A stretch of DNA of 64,000 bases from Mycobacterium sp. SMC-4 (GCF_025263265.1 NZ_CP079869.1:992001-1056000); one strand, 5' to 3'. Positions 8,231-22,126 are shown, counted from the stretch's first letter. Notes: generated by a model from the letters alone, not told the origin. A program made the numbers and translations.

Positions 8231-11200
8231 GTGATGGGGCTTCCGGTGCTGGTCGATCCGAGGCGTTTCGACGCGGTGATCCTCGGGCCACAGGCCGGTG
8301 TGAGTGCCGAACTGGTGCGGCAACTGCAAGCCGTGGACATCAGCGTGGCGACCGTCGACAGCACACCCGATGCGCAGATGCTGTGTGACGCCGCCCGCGC
8401 GCTCGGGGTCCGGCCGTCGCGGTGTGTGGTCATCGACGCCGACCCGGCCGGTGTGACCGCCGCACGCGTGAGCGGCTTCGCGCTGGTCATCGGCGTGGCC
8501 GCGGCAGGCAGCGCAGAGCGTCTGCATCGCTGCGGCGCCGACGTCGTGGTCCCCGACCTGGTGTCGCTCGCAGTTCGTGACGGATTCCGGCCCATCTCTG
8601 CCACCGCCGATGCGCTGCGGTCCTACAGCGAGATCGCACCGCTGGTCGAGACACGCACGCCGGCGGTGCTGCTGGACTTCGACGGGACGCTCTCGGAGAT
8701 CGTCGGTGACCCGGGCACGGCCTCGCTTGTTCCCGGAGCCCGCGAGATTCTGGAATCGCTGGCTGCGCGGTGTCCGGTTGCGGTGATCAGCGGCCGTGAA
8801 CTCGACGACATCCGTGACCGGGTCGGTGTCCCGGGCATCTGGTATGCCGGCAGCCACGGTCTGGAGCTCTGGGCTCCTGACGGAACCCGCCAGCAGAGCC
8901 AGACCGGTGCCACCCAAGCGCAGGTGCTCGCGACTGCGGTGGCCGAACTGCGGGCCGGCCTGGCCGGAATCGACGGTGTGCTGATCGAGGACAAGCGGTT
9001 CACCGTGGCTGTGCACTACCGGCACGTCGCCGCCGACCGAGTCGATCAGGTGATCGCTGCCACGCGGACCGTCGGCCAGCGGTGCGGCCTACGGACCGCG
9101 GACGGACGCAAAGTGATCGAACTGCGCCCGGACACCGACTGGGACAAGGGCACAGCAGTGGACTGGATCCTCGACCAGATCGACGGTACGGAACTGTTGC
9201 TGCCCCTCTACATCGGCGATGACCTCACCGACGAGGACGCCTTCGATGTCTTGCGCCACAAAGGTATTGGTGTCGCGGTGCGCAGCGCCGAATCCGGGGA
9301 CCGCAGGTCGGCCGCGCGATATGCCCTCGACGGTCCCGAGGCCGTCTGCCGATTCCTGGTGCGGTTGTCCGATCAGCTGGCCGTCGGCCAGAACCCCACC
9401 AACGACCCGTGGACGCTGATGTTCGGCGCGTATCGGCCGGCCGACGAGCGGCTCCGGGAGACGCTGTGCACGCTGGGTAACGGGTACCTGGCGGTGCGGG
9501 GTGCGGCGCCGGAGTGTGAAACAGGGGAAAATCACTATCCGGCAACCTATGTCGCGGGAATCTACAATCGCCTCACCGATCAGGTCTCGGGTGTCGACAT
9601 CGACAACGAGAGTCTGGTCAATCTGCCGAATTGGCTGCCGTTGACCTTCCGCATCGATGATGGTCCGTGGTTCGACATCGACGATGTCGAGGTCAGGTCC
9701 TACGTGGCGACGGTCGATTTCCGTCGGGCCATCTTGGTGCGCGAGTTCGTGGTGTGCGACCCCACCGGACGTATCACCAGGATTGCCCAGCGCCGCTGCG
9801 TGGCGATGCACCGGCCGCACGTGGCGGCGATGCAAACCACCGTGCATGCCGAGAACTGGTCAGGACGACTGCAATTCCGATCGGTCATCGACGGCGGCGT
9901 CCGCAATCTCGGGGTCGAACGGTATCGGGAGTTGTCCGCACAGCACTTGGTGGTGGACTCCATGCGCGAAGTCTTGTGCGATTCCGTGCTTTTGGAGTGC
10001 CATACCAGTGAGTCACAGATTCGGGTAGCGGTGGCGGTGCGTCACCGGTTGGTCGATCTGACCGCCGAGTGTCAGGTTCATCGCGATGTGAACCGGATCG
10101 GTCACGACATGGCCGTCGAGGTCACCTCGGGTTCGGCGGTCACCGTGGAGAAAGTGGCGGCCATCTACACCAGCCGCGACCACGGGATCTCCGGGCCGGT
10201 CGCCGCGGCCGAACGCGAACTGGCCAACATAGGGGACTTCGACGAGCTTTTCGAGGGTCATCGGCTGGCCTGGACTCATCTGTGGGAGCGGTTCAACGTC
10301 GACCTCGGCAACGAGCCCGACCTGTTGCGGCTGGTGCGTCTGCATCAGTTGCACCTGTTGCAGACGCTCTCGCCGCACACCGCCGACCTCGATGTCGGGG
10401 TGCCTGCGCGCGGCCTGCACGGCGAGGCCTACCGCGGGCATGTGTTCTGGGACGAGCTGTTCGTGTTCCCGGTGTTGAATATGCGCTTGCCGAAAGTCAC
10501 GCGCTCGCTTCTGCTCTACCGGTACCGCCGACTGCCCGAGGCCCGCCGCGCTGCCCGGCAGGCCGGCTACCGGGGTGCGATGTTTCCATGGCAGTCGGGC
10601 AGCGATGGGCGCGAGGAGAGCCAGCGTCTGCATCTGAATCCGCGGTCGGGGCGGTGGAACCCCGACGCCAGCGCCCGCGCCCATCACGTCGGACTGGCGA
10701 TCGCCTACAACGTCTGGCAGCACTATCAGGTCACCGGAGATATCGGGTTCCTGATCGACTACGGGGCGGAGATGCTCGCCGAGATCGCCCAGTTCTGGGT
10801 CAGCGCCGCGACGTTCGACCCGGCACGCGACCGCTATGTGATCCGTGGCGTGATCGGGCCCGACGAGTTCCACTCCGGCTATCCCGGCCGGGATTACGAG
10901 GGCATCGACAACAACGCGTACACCAACGTGCTGGCGGTGTGGGTGATCGTCCGGGCGCTGGAGGCGCTGGAACGGCTGCCGCTGAGCTACCGGCTGGCCC
11001 TGCTGGAGATGCTGCAGGTCGACGACGACGACCTGCGGCGTTGGGAAGACGTCAGCCGGCGGATGTTCGTTCCGTTCCACGCCGGGGTCATCAGCCAGTT
11101 CGAAGGTTATGCCGACCTCGAGGAACTGGACTGGGACGGTTACCGGGCACGCTATGCCGACCTGCAGCGGCTGGACCGGATCCTCGAAGCCGAGGGCTCG

Positions 11201-11776
11201 AGCGCGAACAACTACAAGGTGGCCAAACAGGCTGATGTGTTGATGCTGTTCTACCTGTTCTCGGCCGACGAGCTCTACGAATTGTTCGACCGGCTGGGCT
11301 ACTCGTTGGCCCCCGAACAGATCCCGGCGACCATCGGCTACTACCAGAAGCGCACTTCACACGGCTCCACCTTGAGTGCGGTGGTGCACTCCTGGGTACT
11401 CGCCCGCGGCGACCGGCGCCAAGCCATGCACTACTTCCGTCAGGTGATGGCCTCCGACGTGAGCGACATCCAGCACGGCACCACCGCGGAGGGCATTCAC
11501 CTGGCTGCGATGGCCGGCAGCATCGATCTGCTGCAGCGCTGTTTCACCGGCCTGGAGTTGCGGCGCGACCGCATCGTGGTGGGGCCGCTGTGGCCCACCT
11601 CGCTCGGCCGGCTGACGTTCACCTTCCGCTACCGCGGGCATCGACTGCGGATCAGCGTCGTCGGGCGAAGTGCCACGCTGAGTGCCGAACCGGGCGACGC
11701 TGCGCCGGTGCTGGTCGAATGTCGAGGCGATAGCAGGGAACTGGCCGCCGGGCGCTCCGTCGAGTTCGCGCAGTGA
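8231..11776 (+). CDS. otsB1: trehalose-6-phosphate phosphatase / GH65 glycoside hydrolase fusion (Rv2006-like)
   Basis: A 1181-residue multidomain enzyme like Rv2006 (OtsB1). Residues 1-130 are a shortened HAD-like segment (FDAVILG at the start, where a catalytic DxD is expected; VVIDADPAGVTAA later) that has lost its nucleophile. Residues about 140-390 are an OtsB trehalose-phosphatase domain with DFDGTL (149-154), VISGREL, GSHGLEL and IGDDLTDEDAF. From about 400 to the end is a GH65 (maltose/trehalose phosphorylase-type) domain: LGNGYLAVRG, MFPWQSGSDG, and VIGPDEFHSG with the probable general acid Glu, then NNAYTNVL. Known Rv2006 shows little phosphatase activity, so the true role may lie in the GH65 part acting on trehalose-type disaccharides. 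GTG 8231 or ATG 8234 both follow AAGGAG. It is preceded by a shared DosR-like box. Confidence 0.9.
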   Translation: MMGLPVLVDPRRFDAVILGPQAGVSAELVRQLQAVDISVATVDSTPDAQMLCDAARALGVRPSRCVVIDADPAGVTAARVSGFALVIGVAAAGSAERLHRCGADVVVPDLVSLAVRDGFRPISATADALRSYSEIAPLVETRTPAVLLDFDGTLSEIVGDPGTASLVPGAREILESLAARCPVAVISGRELDDIRDRVGVPGIWYAGSHGLELWAPDGTRQQSQTGATQAQVLATAVAELRAGLAGIDGVLIEDKRFTVAVHYRHVAADRVDQVIAATRTVGQRCGLRTADGRKVIELRPDTDWDKGTAVDWILDQIDGTELLLPLYIGDDLTDEDAFDVLRHKGIGVAVRSAESGDRRSAARYALDGPEAVCRFLVRLSDQLAVGQNPTNDPWTLMFGAYRPADERLRETLCTLGNGYLAVRGAAPECETGENHYPATYVAGIYNRLTDQVSGVDIDNESLVNLPNWLPLTFRIDDGPWFDIDDVEVRSYVATVDFRRAILVREFVVCDPTGRITRIAQRRCVAMHRPHVAAMQTTVHAENWSGRLQFRSVIDGGVRNLGVERYRELSAQHLVVDSMREVLCDSVLLECHTSESQIRVAVAVRHRLVDLTAECQVHRDVNRIGHDMAVEVTSGSAVTVEKVAAIYTSRDHGISGPVAAAERELANIGDFDELFEGHRLAWTHLWERFNVDLGNEPDLLRLVRLHQLHLLQTLSPHTADLDVGVPARGLHGEAYRGHVFWDELFVFPVLNMRLPKVTRSLLLYRYRRLPEARRAARQAGYRGAMFPWQSGSDGREESQRLHLNPRSGRWNPDASARAHHVGLAIAYNVWQHYQVTGDIGFLIDYGAEMLAEIAQFWVSAATFDPARDRYVIRGVIGPDEFHSGYPGRDYEGIDNNAYTNVLAVWVIVRALEALERLPLSYRLALLEMLQVDDDDLRRWEDVSRRMFVPFHAGVISQFEGYADLEELDWDGYRARYADLQRLDRILEAEGSSANNYKVAKQADVLMLFYLFSADELYELFDRLGYSLAPEQIPATIGYYQKRTSHGSTLSAVVHSWVLARGDRRQAMHYFRQVMASDVSDIQHGTTAEGIHLAAMAGSIDLLQRCFTGLELRRDRIVVGPLWPTSLGRLTFTFRYRGHRLRISVVGRSATLSAEPGDAAPVLVECRGDSRELAAGRSVEFAQ

Positions 11777-11787
11777 CGGGCGAACTG

Positions 11788-11801
11788 GGGACCTTGTGCC
11801 A
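11788..11801. promoter_or_regulatory. DosR box candidate before PPOX operon
   Basis: GGGACCTTGTGCCA matches 9 of 14 positions, with a perfect left half (GGGAC). It lies 37 bases before the PPOX-like start in the only gap of the otsB1-PPOX-pfkB-dosS gene run. Confidence 0.4.
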
Positions 11802-11837
11802 TAGCCGAGCCGGTTCGGCGCTGCCTATGGTCGAATC

Positions 11838-12287
11838 ATGACCGACAACACCTCACCGATCACCGTCCTTCCGGCCTCGCAATGCTGGGACCTGCTGGCC
11901 GGCGTCACGCTGGGTCGCCTGGTCACCAGCGTCGACGGCAATCCGGCGATCTTTCCGGTCAATTTCGTTGTACACAACCGCAGCATCCTGTTCCGCACCG
12001 CGCAGGGCACCAAGCTGGTCAGCGCGGCGATCAACAACAACGTCCTGTTCGAGGCCGACGACCACGACGCCGCGCAGGGCTGGAGCGTGATTGTCGCGGG
12101 CACGGCGCGCTCACTGCGCGACGACGAAGAGATCGCCGAGGCCGAACGTGCCGACCTGCTGCCGTGGACGCCGACGGAGAAGCCGCATTTCGTCCAGATC
12201 CGCCCGCTCAGCATCACCGGCAGACGGTTCGTGTTCGGTCCCGCGACCGCACCCGCACCGGCCGCCGAAGATCCCGTTCTGGGATGA
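11838..12287 (+). CDS. pyridoxamine 5'-phosphate oxidase-like flavoprotein
   Basis: A 149-residue split-barrel protein of the PPOX class. The expected pattern is seen: [20 protein letters not shown], then [35 protein letters not shown] and a C-terminal ITGRRFVFG. Such proteins bind FMN, F420 or heme and reduce small molecules. The DosR-regulon members Rv0080 and Rv3129 have this layout, and none has a firm substrate. It stands 22 bases before the next gene and likely leads an operon ending with dosS. Confidence 0.82.
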   Translation: MTDNTSPITVLPASQCWDLLAGVTLGRLVTSVDGNPAIFPVNFVVHNRSILFRTAQGTKLVSAAINNNVLFEADDHDAAQGWSVIVAGTARSLRDDEEIAEAERADLLPWTPTEKPHFVQIRPLSITGRRFVFGPATAPAPAAEDPVLG

Positions 12288-12309
12288 CCCTCGCAGAACG
12301 GGAGCCGTC

Positions 12310-14366
12310 ATGACGAGTATTGCCCAGGAATCGCGCAGCGAAGGATCCCGGCGGGTCTTTCGGGATCGTCGGGAAGCCGGCCGGGTGCTGGCCGGAATGC
12401 TCGGCGGGTACCGCGGCAGAACGGGCCTGGTGGTTCTCGGACTGGCCCGGGGCGGCATTCCGGTCGCCTGGGAAGTCGCAGCGGCCCTCGGTGCCCCGCT
12501 GGATGCCTTCATCGTGCGCAAGCTCGGCGCCCCCGGGCACGACGAGTTCGCCATGGGAGCGTTGGCCAGCGGCGGACGTCTGGTGGTCAACGACGACGTC
12601 GTGCGTGGCCTGGGGGTGTCGCCTCAGCAGGTCCGCGAGGTCGCCGAGCGGGAAGGGCGTGAACTGCTGCGCCGCGAGGCCGCCTACCGGGCCGGCCGGC
12701 CACCACTCGAACTGGCCGGTAAGACGGTGATTCTGGTCGACGACGGTCTGGCCACCGGGGCCAGCATGCTCGCCGCCGTACAGGCGCTGCGCGAGCTGGA
12801 TCCCGAGGAGATCGTCGTCGCCGTCCCCGCCGCGCCGGAATCCACCTGTCGCGAGTTCGCCGGGCTCGTCGACGACGTCGTCTGCGCGTCGATGCCCACC
12901 CCGTTTCTCGCGGTCGGGGAGTCGTTCTGGGACTTCCGACAGGTCAGCGACGACGAGGTGCGCGAGCTGCTCGCCACCCCCACCGTCGGGATGCCCACGG
13001 CGCGGATCCGGCTGGCCGAAACCCCGGCCGAGGCGATCTTCCGCAGCGCCGTCGACGCGCCGGGCGGCATGCCACCGCGGGAGACCCTCGACGAGCTGAT
13101 CGGTGACGCCCGCATCGTGCTGATCGGCGAGAGCTCGCACGGCACGCACGAGTTCTACGAGGCGCGCGCCGAGATCACCAGGTGGTTGATCGAGGAGAAG
13201 GGCTTCTGCGCGGTTGCTGCCGAAGCGGACTGGCCCGACGCCTACCGGGTCAATCGTTACGCCCACGGGCAGGGCGACGACGGGTCGGCAGAGGAGGCGT
13301 TGAGCGGGTTCGAGCGGTTCCCGGCCTGGATGTGGCGCAACACCGTGGTTCGCGATTTTGTCGGATGGTTACGGGCCCACAATGCGCAGCGCCGGACCGA
13401 AGGCAAACGTGCGGCCGGGTTCTACGGGCTGGACCTCTACAGCCTGCACCGGTCGATCCGCGAGGTGGTCGACTACCTCGACGACGTCGACCCCGTCGCG
13501 GCGCGCCGAGCCCGACAGCGGTACTCCTGCTTCGAGCACACCTCGGCCGACGATGGCCAGGCCTACGGCTATGCCGCAGCGTTCGGTGCTGGGGTGTCCT
13601 GTGAACGCCAAGCGGTCGAACAGCTCGTCGAACTGCACCGCCACGGGCTGGAGTATCTGCGTCATGACGGCCTGCCGGCCGAAGACGAATTGTTCTACGC
13701 ATTGCAGAACGCGCAGACCGTCCGCGCCGCCGAGGCCTACTACCGCGCCATGTTCGGGGCGCGGGTCAGTTCCTGGAATCTGCGGGACCGACACATGGCC
13801 CAGACGCTGGAGGCGTTGCTGGGGCACCTGGACCGGCATCTGGACCGGCGCGGTGGAGTCGAACCGGCGCGGATCGTGGTATGGGCACACAACTCGCACG
13901 TCGGCGATGCGCGCGCCACCGAGGTCGGTGCTGATGGGCAGTTGACCCTCGGGCAGCTGGTGCGCGAGAAGTTCGGCGAGGCGGCCCGACTGATCGGCAT
14001 GACCACCTACTCCGGCACGGTGACCGCGGCCAGCCAATGGGGCGGGATCGCCGAACGCAAGGTGGTGCGCCCGGCACTCAACGGCAGCATCGAAGAACTG
14101 CTCCACGAGGTCGACCGGCCCGCATTCATGGTGTCCGGGGCGATCTGCCGGGCGGCCGCCGAACCGCTGGACACCGTGCGGCTGGCGCGTGCCATCGGAG
14201 TCATCTACCAGCCCGCGACCGAGCGGCAGAGCCACTACTACCACGTCCGGCCGGGCGGGCAGTTCGATGCGATCATCCACATCGACACCACCACCGCACT
14301 GCAGCCACTCGAGGTCACCAGCAGGTGGGTCGCCGGAGAAACCCCGGAAACCTATCCGACCGGCCT

Positions 14367-14370
<4 letters not shown>
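12310..14370 (+). CDS. phosphoribosyltransferase / erythromycin esterase-like fusion (Rv2030c-like)
   Basis: A 686-residue fusion as in Rv2030c. Residues 1-220 are a type I phosphoribosyltransferase fold ([19 protein letters not shown] loop [14 protein letters not shown]). Residues about 250-680 are an erythromycin-esterase-like domain with [32 protein letters not shown] and the later [12 protein letters not shown]. The esterase-like family includes enzymes that hydrolyse cyclic esters by a His/Glu mechanism; the natural substrate in DosR-regulon members is unknown. ATG 12310 follows GGGAG and was preferred to the longer frame, which overlaps the PPOX gene. Its stop overlaps pfkB (ATGA), so the two are translationally coupled as in the Rv2030c-Rv2029c pair. 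Confidence 0.9.
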
Positions 14371-17086
<2,716 letters not shown>

Positions 17087-17107
17087 ACGGTCCCGGGCTG
17101 ACCCGGT

Positions 17108-17121
17108 AGGACTTTCGGCCT
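17108..17121. promoter_or_regulatory. DosR box candidate before DUF1918 gene
   Basis: AGGACTTTCGGCCT matches 10 of 14 positions of the DosR consensus, 74 bases before the start at 17196. A second imperfect palindrome, GGGCCGCAAAGCCCT, lies at 17131-17145, giving a tandem arrangement common in DosR promoters. Confidence 0.45.
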
Positions 17122-17195
17122 CCGCATCAAGGGCCGCAAAGCCCTATCGGATCGCGCCGGTCTGCGCGAACATCTGCTCAGCGAAGGGAGGACGT

Positions 17196-17462
17196 ATGCA
17201 CGCCGAAGTGGGGGACTGGCTGGTCATCAAGGGTTTGACGGTCGACCGGCCCGAGCATCGAGGCCTGATCACCGAGGTGCGCTCGCGCGACGGCTCGCCG
17301 CCATACGTCGTGCGCTGGCTCGATTCCGAGCATGAAGCCGTGGTGTTTCCGGGTCCGGATGCGGTGGTCGTCACCGCCGCTGCCCAGCACCAGGCCGACG
17401 CCCGCGCGCGCCGCCGATTCGGGGCCGTCCAGTCGGAAATCCTGCGCCGCACCAAGCATTAG
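17196..17462 (+). CDS. Rv0569-like DUF1918 protein
   Basis: An 88-residue protein very similar in pattern to Rv0569 and Rv2302: VGDWLVIKG, HRGLITEVRS, GSPPYVVRWL, then PGPDAVVVT and a helical tail RRFGAVQSEI. The family forms a small SH3-like barrel; Rv0569 is a DosR-regulon member of unknown function. The start ATG follows GGGAGGAC. The stop overlaps the convergent GAF-ANTAR gene by four bases. Confidence 0.88.
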   Translation: MHAEVGDWLVIKGLTVDRPEHRGLITEVRSRDGSPPYVVRWLDSEHEAVVFPGPDAVVVTAAAQHQADARARRRFGAVQSEILRRTKH

Positions 17463-18181
17463 GCAACGGCACGGAAACGTAGTCTGCGCTCCACCACCGC
17501 CCGGGCCACCGTCGGCAGCGGTTGGTCGTACCGATAGGCGTGCGCGCGCAGCCGCACCAGCGCATCGAGCACCGAGATTCCCAACTGCACCGACACCATT
17601 CCGGCCGCTTGATGTACCTCTGCCCGCCACAGCGCCGTGACCTGGCCATCGACGATCGCGTCGTCGCCAGAACAATCGACACCGCTGCGTGCGTCGAGTA
17701 CCAGCAGCAGCGCGGTGTCGGCGTAGACCAGGGCGTCCACCAGATCGTCGCGGCCGAAGTCGCGGGGGGCGTCGCTGTAGAGATTCAATGCCCCGACCTG
17801 GATGGCACCCAATGCCAGCGGAAAGCTATGAATGGCACGCACATTGAGGGGGGCCGCCTGCACCGCGAATACCGGCCACCGTCGCTGGGAGGTGGCCGAG
17901 GCCAGGTCGTCGACCAGGACCGGCTGCCCGGTAGCCGAGGCATCGATGCCCGGTCCCTCGCCGACGGTGGCTTGCAGTCCGTCGGCTTCACCGGCGTGGT
18001 CGCCGACACAGTAGAACGGCTCCAATGTCTGCGGGCCCGTTGCCAGCATCAGGCCGGCGCCGCTGACAGCCAGCGCTTCGATGCACTCGACGCACGCATG
18101 GCCCGGTGCGAGCGGTTCTTTCGCGCGCATGGCGCGCAGCGCCACCGCGGTCCAGATCCGGGTGGCGCGATCAGGTTCCAT
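17459..18181 (-). CDS. GAF and ANTAR domain regulator
   Basis: A 240-residue protein with an N-terminal GAF domain (about 20-160, including QATVGEGPGIDA and LALGAIQVGALNLY) and a C-terminal ANTAR RNA-binding domain (about 185-240: RAEVHQAAGMVSVQLGISVLDALVRLRAHAY). ANTAR proteins bind paired hairpins in mRNA and act as antiterminators or translation regulators after the sensor domain is activated. The GAF ligand cannot be told. It is transcribed divergently from a USP gene, and two DosR-like boxes lie between them. Confidence 0.88.
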   Translation of the reverse strand: MEPDRATRIWTAVALRAMRAKEPLAPGHACVECIEALAVSGAGLMLATGPQTLEPFYCVGDHAGEADGLQATVGEGPGIDASATGQPVLVDDLASATSQRRWPVFAVQAAPLNVRAIHSFPLALGAIQVGALNLYSDAPRDFGRDDLVDALVYADTALLLVLDARSGVDCSGDDAIVDGQVTALWRAEVHQAAGMVSVQLGISVLDALVRLRAHAYRYDQPLPTVARAVVERRLRFRAVA

Positions 18182-18292
18182 AAAGGTCGGTCACCGCCTC
18201 CCACTCGGCGATCTGGGGTGCGGATGTGCTCGATCCCAGAACCGGACGACTTCTTGCACGGATTCTGCAGGGCCATCAACTGTCCGGCCCAG

Positions 18293-18306
18293 AGGTCTTT
18301 TGGCCC
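18293..18306. promoter_or_regulatory. DosR box candidate, distal of a pair
   Basis: AGGTCTTTTGGCCC matches 10 of 14 positions of the DosR consensus. It forms a tandem pair with the box at 18314-18327, start-to-start 21 bases, about two helical turns, placing both dimers on the same DNA face. Confidence 0.5.
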
Positions 18307-18313
18307 GAGATTG

Positions 18314-18327
18314 GCGACTTAGGCCCC
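18314..18327. promoter_or_regulatory. DosR box candidate, proximal of a pair
   Basis: GCGACTTAGGCCCC matches 11 of 14 positions of the DosR consensus. It lies 60 bases before the USP start at 18387. Confidence 0.55.
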
Positions 18328-18386
18328 CAGCGCCGCTGCGGTGCGCGGCCCTACCGTCACGACATCGGCACGTCGAAGGAGACCAG

Positions 18387-19226
18387 ATGTCGGCACCCTC
18401 AGCAGTTCACGGAGTCGTCGTCGGGATCGACGGGTCCGCGTCGTCGCTGTCGGCCGTCCGCTGGGCGGCTCGCGACGCCCAGCTACGCGAGGTGGGGCTC
18501 ACCCTCGTCCACGTCGACGACGCCCCCGAGGCCGGCGCCGAGGCTGACGCAGTACTCGGCCAGGCCGAGGCGGCGGCACTGACCGTCATCGGAAGCCAGC
18601 CCTCGTTGATCGACAACCGGCACGCCCACGGCAAGCCGGTCGACGAACTCGTCGAAGCCGCCAAAGAAGCGCAGCTGATCGCTGTGGGATCGCGCGGTCG
18701 CGCAGGGCATCTGCGTCAGCGCATCGGTTCGGTCGGCGTCGGACTGCTCCACCACGCGCACTGCCCGGTCGCCGTCGTCCACGGTGACGAGCCGCCGCGG
18801 CGTGGTCCCGGCCGTAAACCGGTTCTGGTCGGAATCGACGGGTCCAAGAGATCGGTGAGCGCGGCGGCTGTCGCCTTCGACGAGGCGTCGCGGCGAGCCA
18901 CCGACCTGCTGGCGCTGCATGTGTGCAAGGACGCCGACAACCCGACAATGCGCCACAGCGATTTCGCGATGATCGAACACGAAGCCGAGGAGTTCCTGCG
19001 GAAGTCACTGACCGAACTGCAGCAGCAGTACCCGGGCGTGACGGTGCACTACCTGGTGCGGTTCGAGAACCCGGCCCGCCAGCTTCTCGTACAGGCCGAA
19101 CGCGCGCAACTGATCGTCGTCGGTAGCCACGGCCGGGGCGCGGTCGCCGGCAAGCTGCTCGGCTCGGTCAGCACCGCAGTGGCCGAGCAGTCGCGTATCC
19201 CGGTCATCGTTGCGCGGCGCTCGTAG
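18387..19226 (+). CDS. universal stress protein, two USP domains
   Basis: A 279-residue tandem USP. Both nucleotide loops are intact: VGSRGRAGHLRQRIGSVGV and VGSHGRGAVAGKLLGSVST. The first domain is shorter than usual because the region after strand 2 is trimmed. ATG 18387 has AAGGAGA eight bases upstream; the frame extends further 5' but would cross the tandem DosR-like boxes. The stop overlaps the convergent ANTAR gene by 23 bases. Confidence 0.9.
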   Translation: MSAPSAVHGVVVGIDGSASSLSAVRWAARDAQLREVGLTLVHVDDAPEAGAEADAVLGQAEAAALTVIGSQPSLIDNRHAHGKPVDELVEAAKEAQLIAVGSRGRAGHLRQRIGSVGVGLLHHAHCPVAVVHGDEPPRRGPGRKPVLVGIDGSKRSVSAAAVAFDEASRRATDLLALHVCKDADNPTMRHSDFAMIEHEAEEFLRKSLTELQQQYPGVTVHYLVRFENPARQLLVQAERAQLIVVGSHGRGAVAGKLLGSVSTAVAEQSRIPVIVARRS

Positions 19227-19482
19227 CCGGCGCGCCCCTGAGCACATCTCCCCAGACGGTATCGACGACGACGCCGAGTGTTTCGTCGTCGGCCGGTATC
19301 GGGCGTCCTTCGGCTCTGGCGAGTAGGGCGGTTGCCAGACGTAACGGATCGACGTTGTGGTGGCGCGCGGTTCCGACGATGTCGAGCAGCGCGTCATCGA
19401 GGCTGCACTGCTGCAGGGCCACCAGCACACCTTCGGCGGCGCACAGCGTGCGGCGCGCGTCGCGTTGTCGGTCAATTGTCAT
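19204..19482 (-). CDS. small stand-alone ANTAR domain protein
   Basis: A 92-residue protein that is little more than one ANTAR domain: TLCAAEGVLVALQQCSLDDA followed by a helix with HHNVDPLRLATALLARAEG. It has no sensor domain, so activity may be controlled by a partner or by expression level. ATG 19482 lies inside the end of the upstream oxidoreductase gene (overlap 11 bases); ATG 19497 is an alternative. This is the second ANTAR protein within 2 kb. Confidence 0.7.
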   Translation of the reverse strand: MTIDRQRDARRTLCAAEGVLVALQQCSLDDALLDIVGTARHHNVDPLRLATALLARAEGRPIPADDETLGVVVDTVWGDVLRGAPATSAAQR

Positions 19483-19900
19483 GGAGGGTCCCTTCACCGG
19501 TTACCAGGCCGAACTTGACGTAATGCTGGATTCTGAATCGCTGGAAGGCTCTCCGGCGATGTGGCGGAAGTTCTTGGGCAGCGGTTGCGGCATCGATGAT
19601 GCGCGGGTCGACCACATCGAAGGTCCGGCCGTCGGCGGTGATCGTCGCGGTGCCGGCCGCCAACACATTGCGCAGCCAGTCGACATCGGTGCCGTAGGGC
19701 AACGGGGTGATGAAGCCATCGGATACTCGTACCGCGACGACCGGAGTGGTGTGGGTTGTGCCGGTGCGGCGTCCCGTATGCCGGATCGCTGCGGCATACC
19801 AGTGCCGTCGGCCGGCAAGCAACAACATCACCGGATTGAGGACGTGTTTGTTGAATGTCCGCACGGCGTTGTTGGCTGCACGGGTGGATTGGCGTGGCAT
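19472..19900 (-). CDS. nitroreductase/quinone reductase family deazaflavin (F420)-dependent oxidoreductase
   Basis: A 142-residue split-barrel protein of the Ddn/DUF385 family. It has GRRHWYAAAIRHTGRRTG, then TTPVVAVRVSDGFITPLPYG, DVDWLRNVLAAGTATI and a C-terminal RRRAFQRFRI. Family members use F420H2 to reduce quinones or nitroimidazoles at the membrane. It is divergent from the acs operon, with two DosR-like boxes between. Confidence 0.85.
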   Translation of the reverse strand: MPRQSTRAANNAVRTFNKHVLNPVMLLLAGRRHWYAAAIRHTGRRTGTTHTTPVVAVRVSDGFITPLPYGTDVDWLRNVLAAGTATITADGRTFDVVDPRIIDAATAAQELPPHRRRAFQRFRIQHYVKFGLVTGEGTLHDN

Positions 19901-19958
19901 GACCCGATGCTCACCGAGAACGCGTGGAGGCAGGCAGGGTCATGCGGGCACCGTTGTA

Positions 19959-19972
19959 GGGACCTTCGGCAC
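19959..19972. promoter_or_regulatory. DosR box candidate, distal
   Basis: GGGACCTTCGGCAC matches 10 of 14 positions of the DosR consensus, with an intact GGGAC half. It lies 58 bases from the divergent oxidoreductase start. Confidence 0.5.
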
Positions 19973-19984
19973 CTTCCGACAATG

Positions 19985-19998
19985 GTGACTTTCGTCTC
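19985..19998. promoter_or_regulatory. DosR box candidate, proximal to the acs operon
   Basis: GTGACTTTCGTCTC matches 11 of 14 positions. It stands 63 bases upstream of the first gene of the acs-pdh-ACP operon, the spacing seen at the other boxes here. Confidence 0.5.
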
Positions 19999-20061
19999 TA
20001 TTTCCGGGGGCCGCCCGGATGAACGATGAGGTCGATGCACCGCCGCAGAGAGAGCACGGGA

Positions 20062-20330
20062 ATGCCCACCACATCGACCGATCGCCTCACCCTGACCCAG
20101 CGCCAGCTCGACGACGTCGCATGGGAGTTCCTGCGTTCGGAATTCACCGACGACCGCTATGCGCAATGGCCCATCGACCGCAGGCTCGACGTCTTCCTGC
20201 GCCACCGTGGTCACCGCAGGCTGCACGACGACGGAACCGCCTACAGTGCGCTGCTCGAACGCGTGATGGCCAACCTCGGCAAGGCCGCGCAGCAGGGCAT
20301 ACTCCGGTCGTCGAACAGCGGCGCCACGCC

Positions 20331-20334
<4 letters not shown>
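20062..20334 (+). CDS. small conserved hypothetical protein leading the acs-pdh operon
   Basis: A 90-residue soluble, mostly helical protein that I do not recognise. It contains [38 protein letters not shown] and a C-terminal amphipathic helix ([16 protein letters not shown]). There are no cysteines, signal peptide or membrane helix. ATG 20062 was chosen over ATG 20026 because the extra residues are basic and low in family character; neither has a strong Shine-Dalgarno sequence. The stop overlaps the acsA start (ATGA), which argues that it is real and works with the acetate-activating enzyme. Confidence 0.6.

Positions 20335-22126
<1,792 letters not shown>

Noticed and set aside
10013..11080. 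355-codon minus-strand frame inside the GH65 domain
   Set aside because: Antisense shadow of a recognised enzyme, with low-complexity His/Gln/Arg composition.
13369..14280. 303-codon minus-strand frame inside the Rv2030c-like gene
   Set aside because: Antisense shadow; the plus-strand esterase motifs are clear and the mirror product has no family features.
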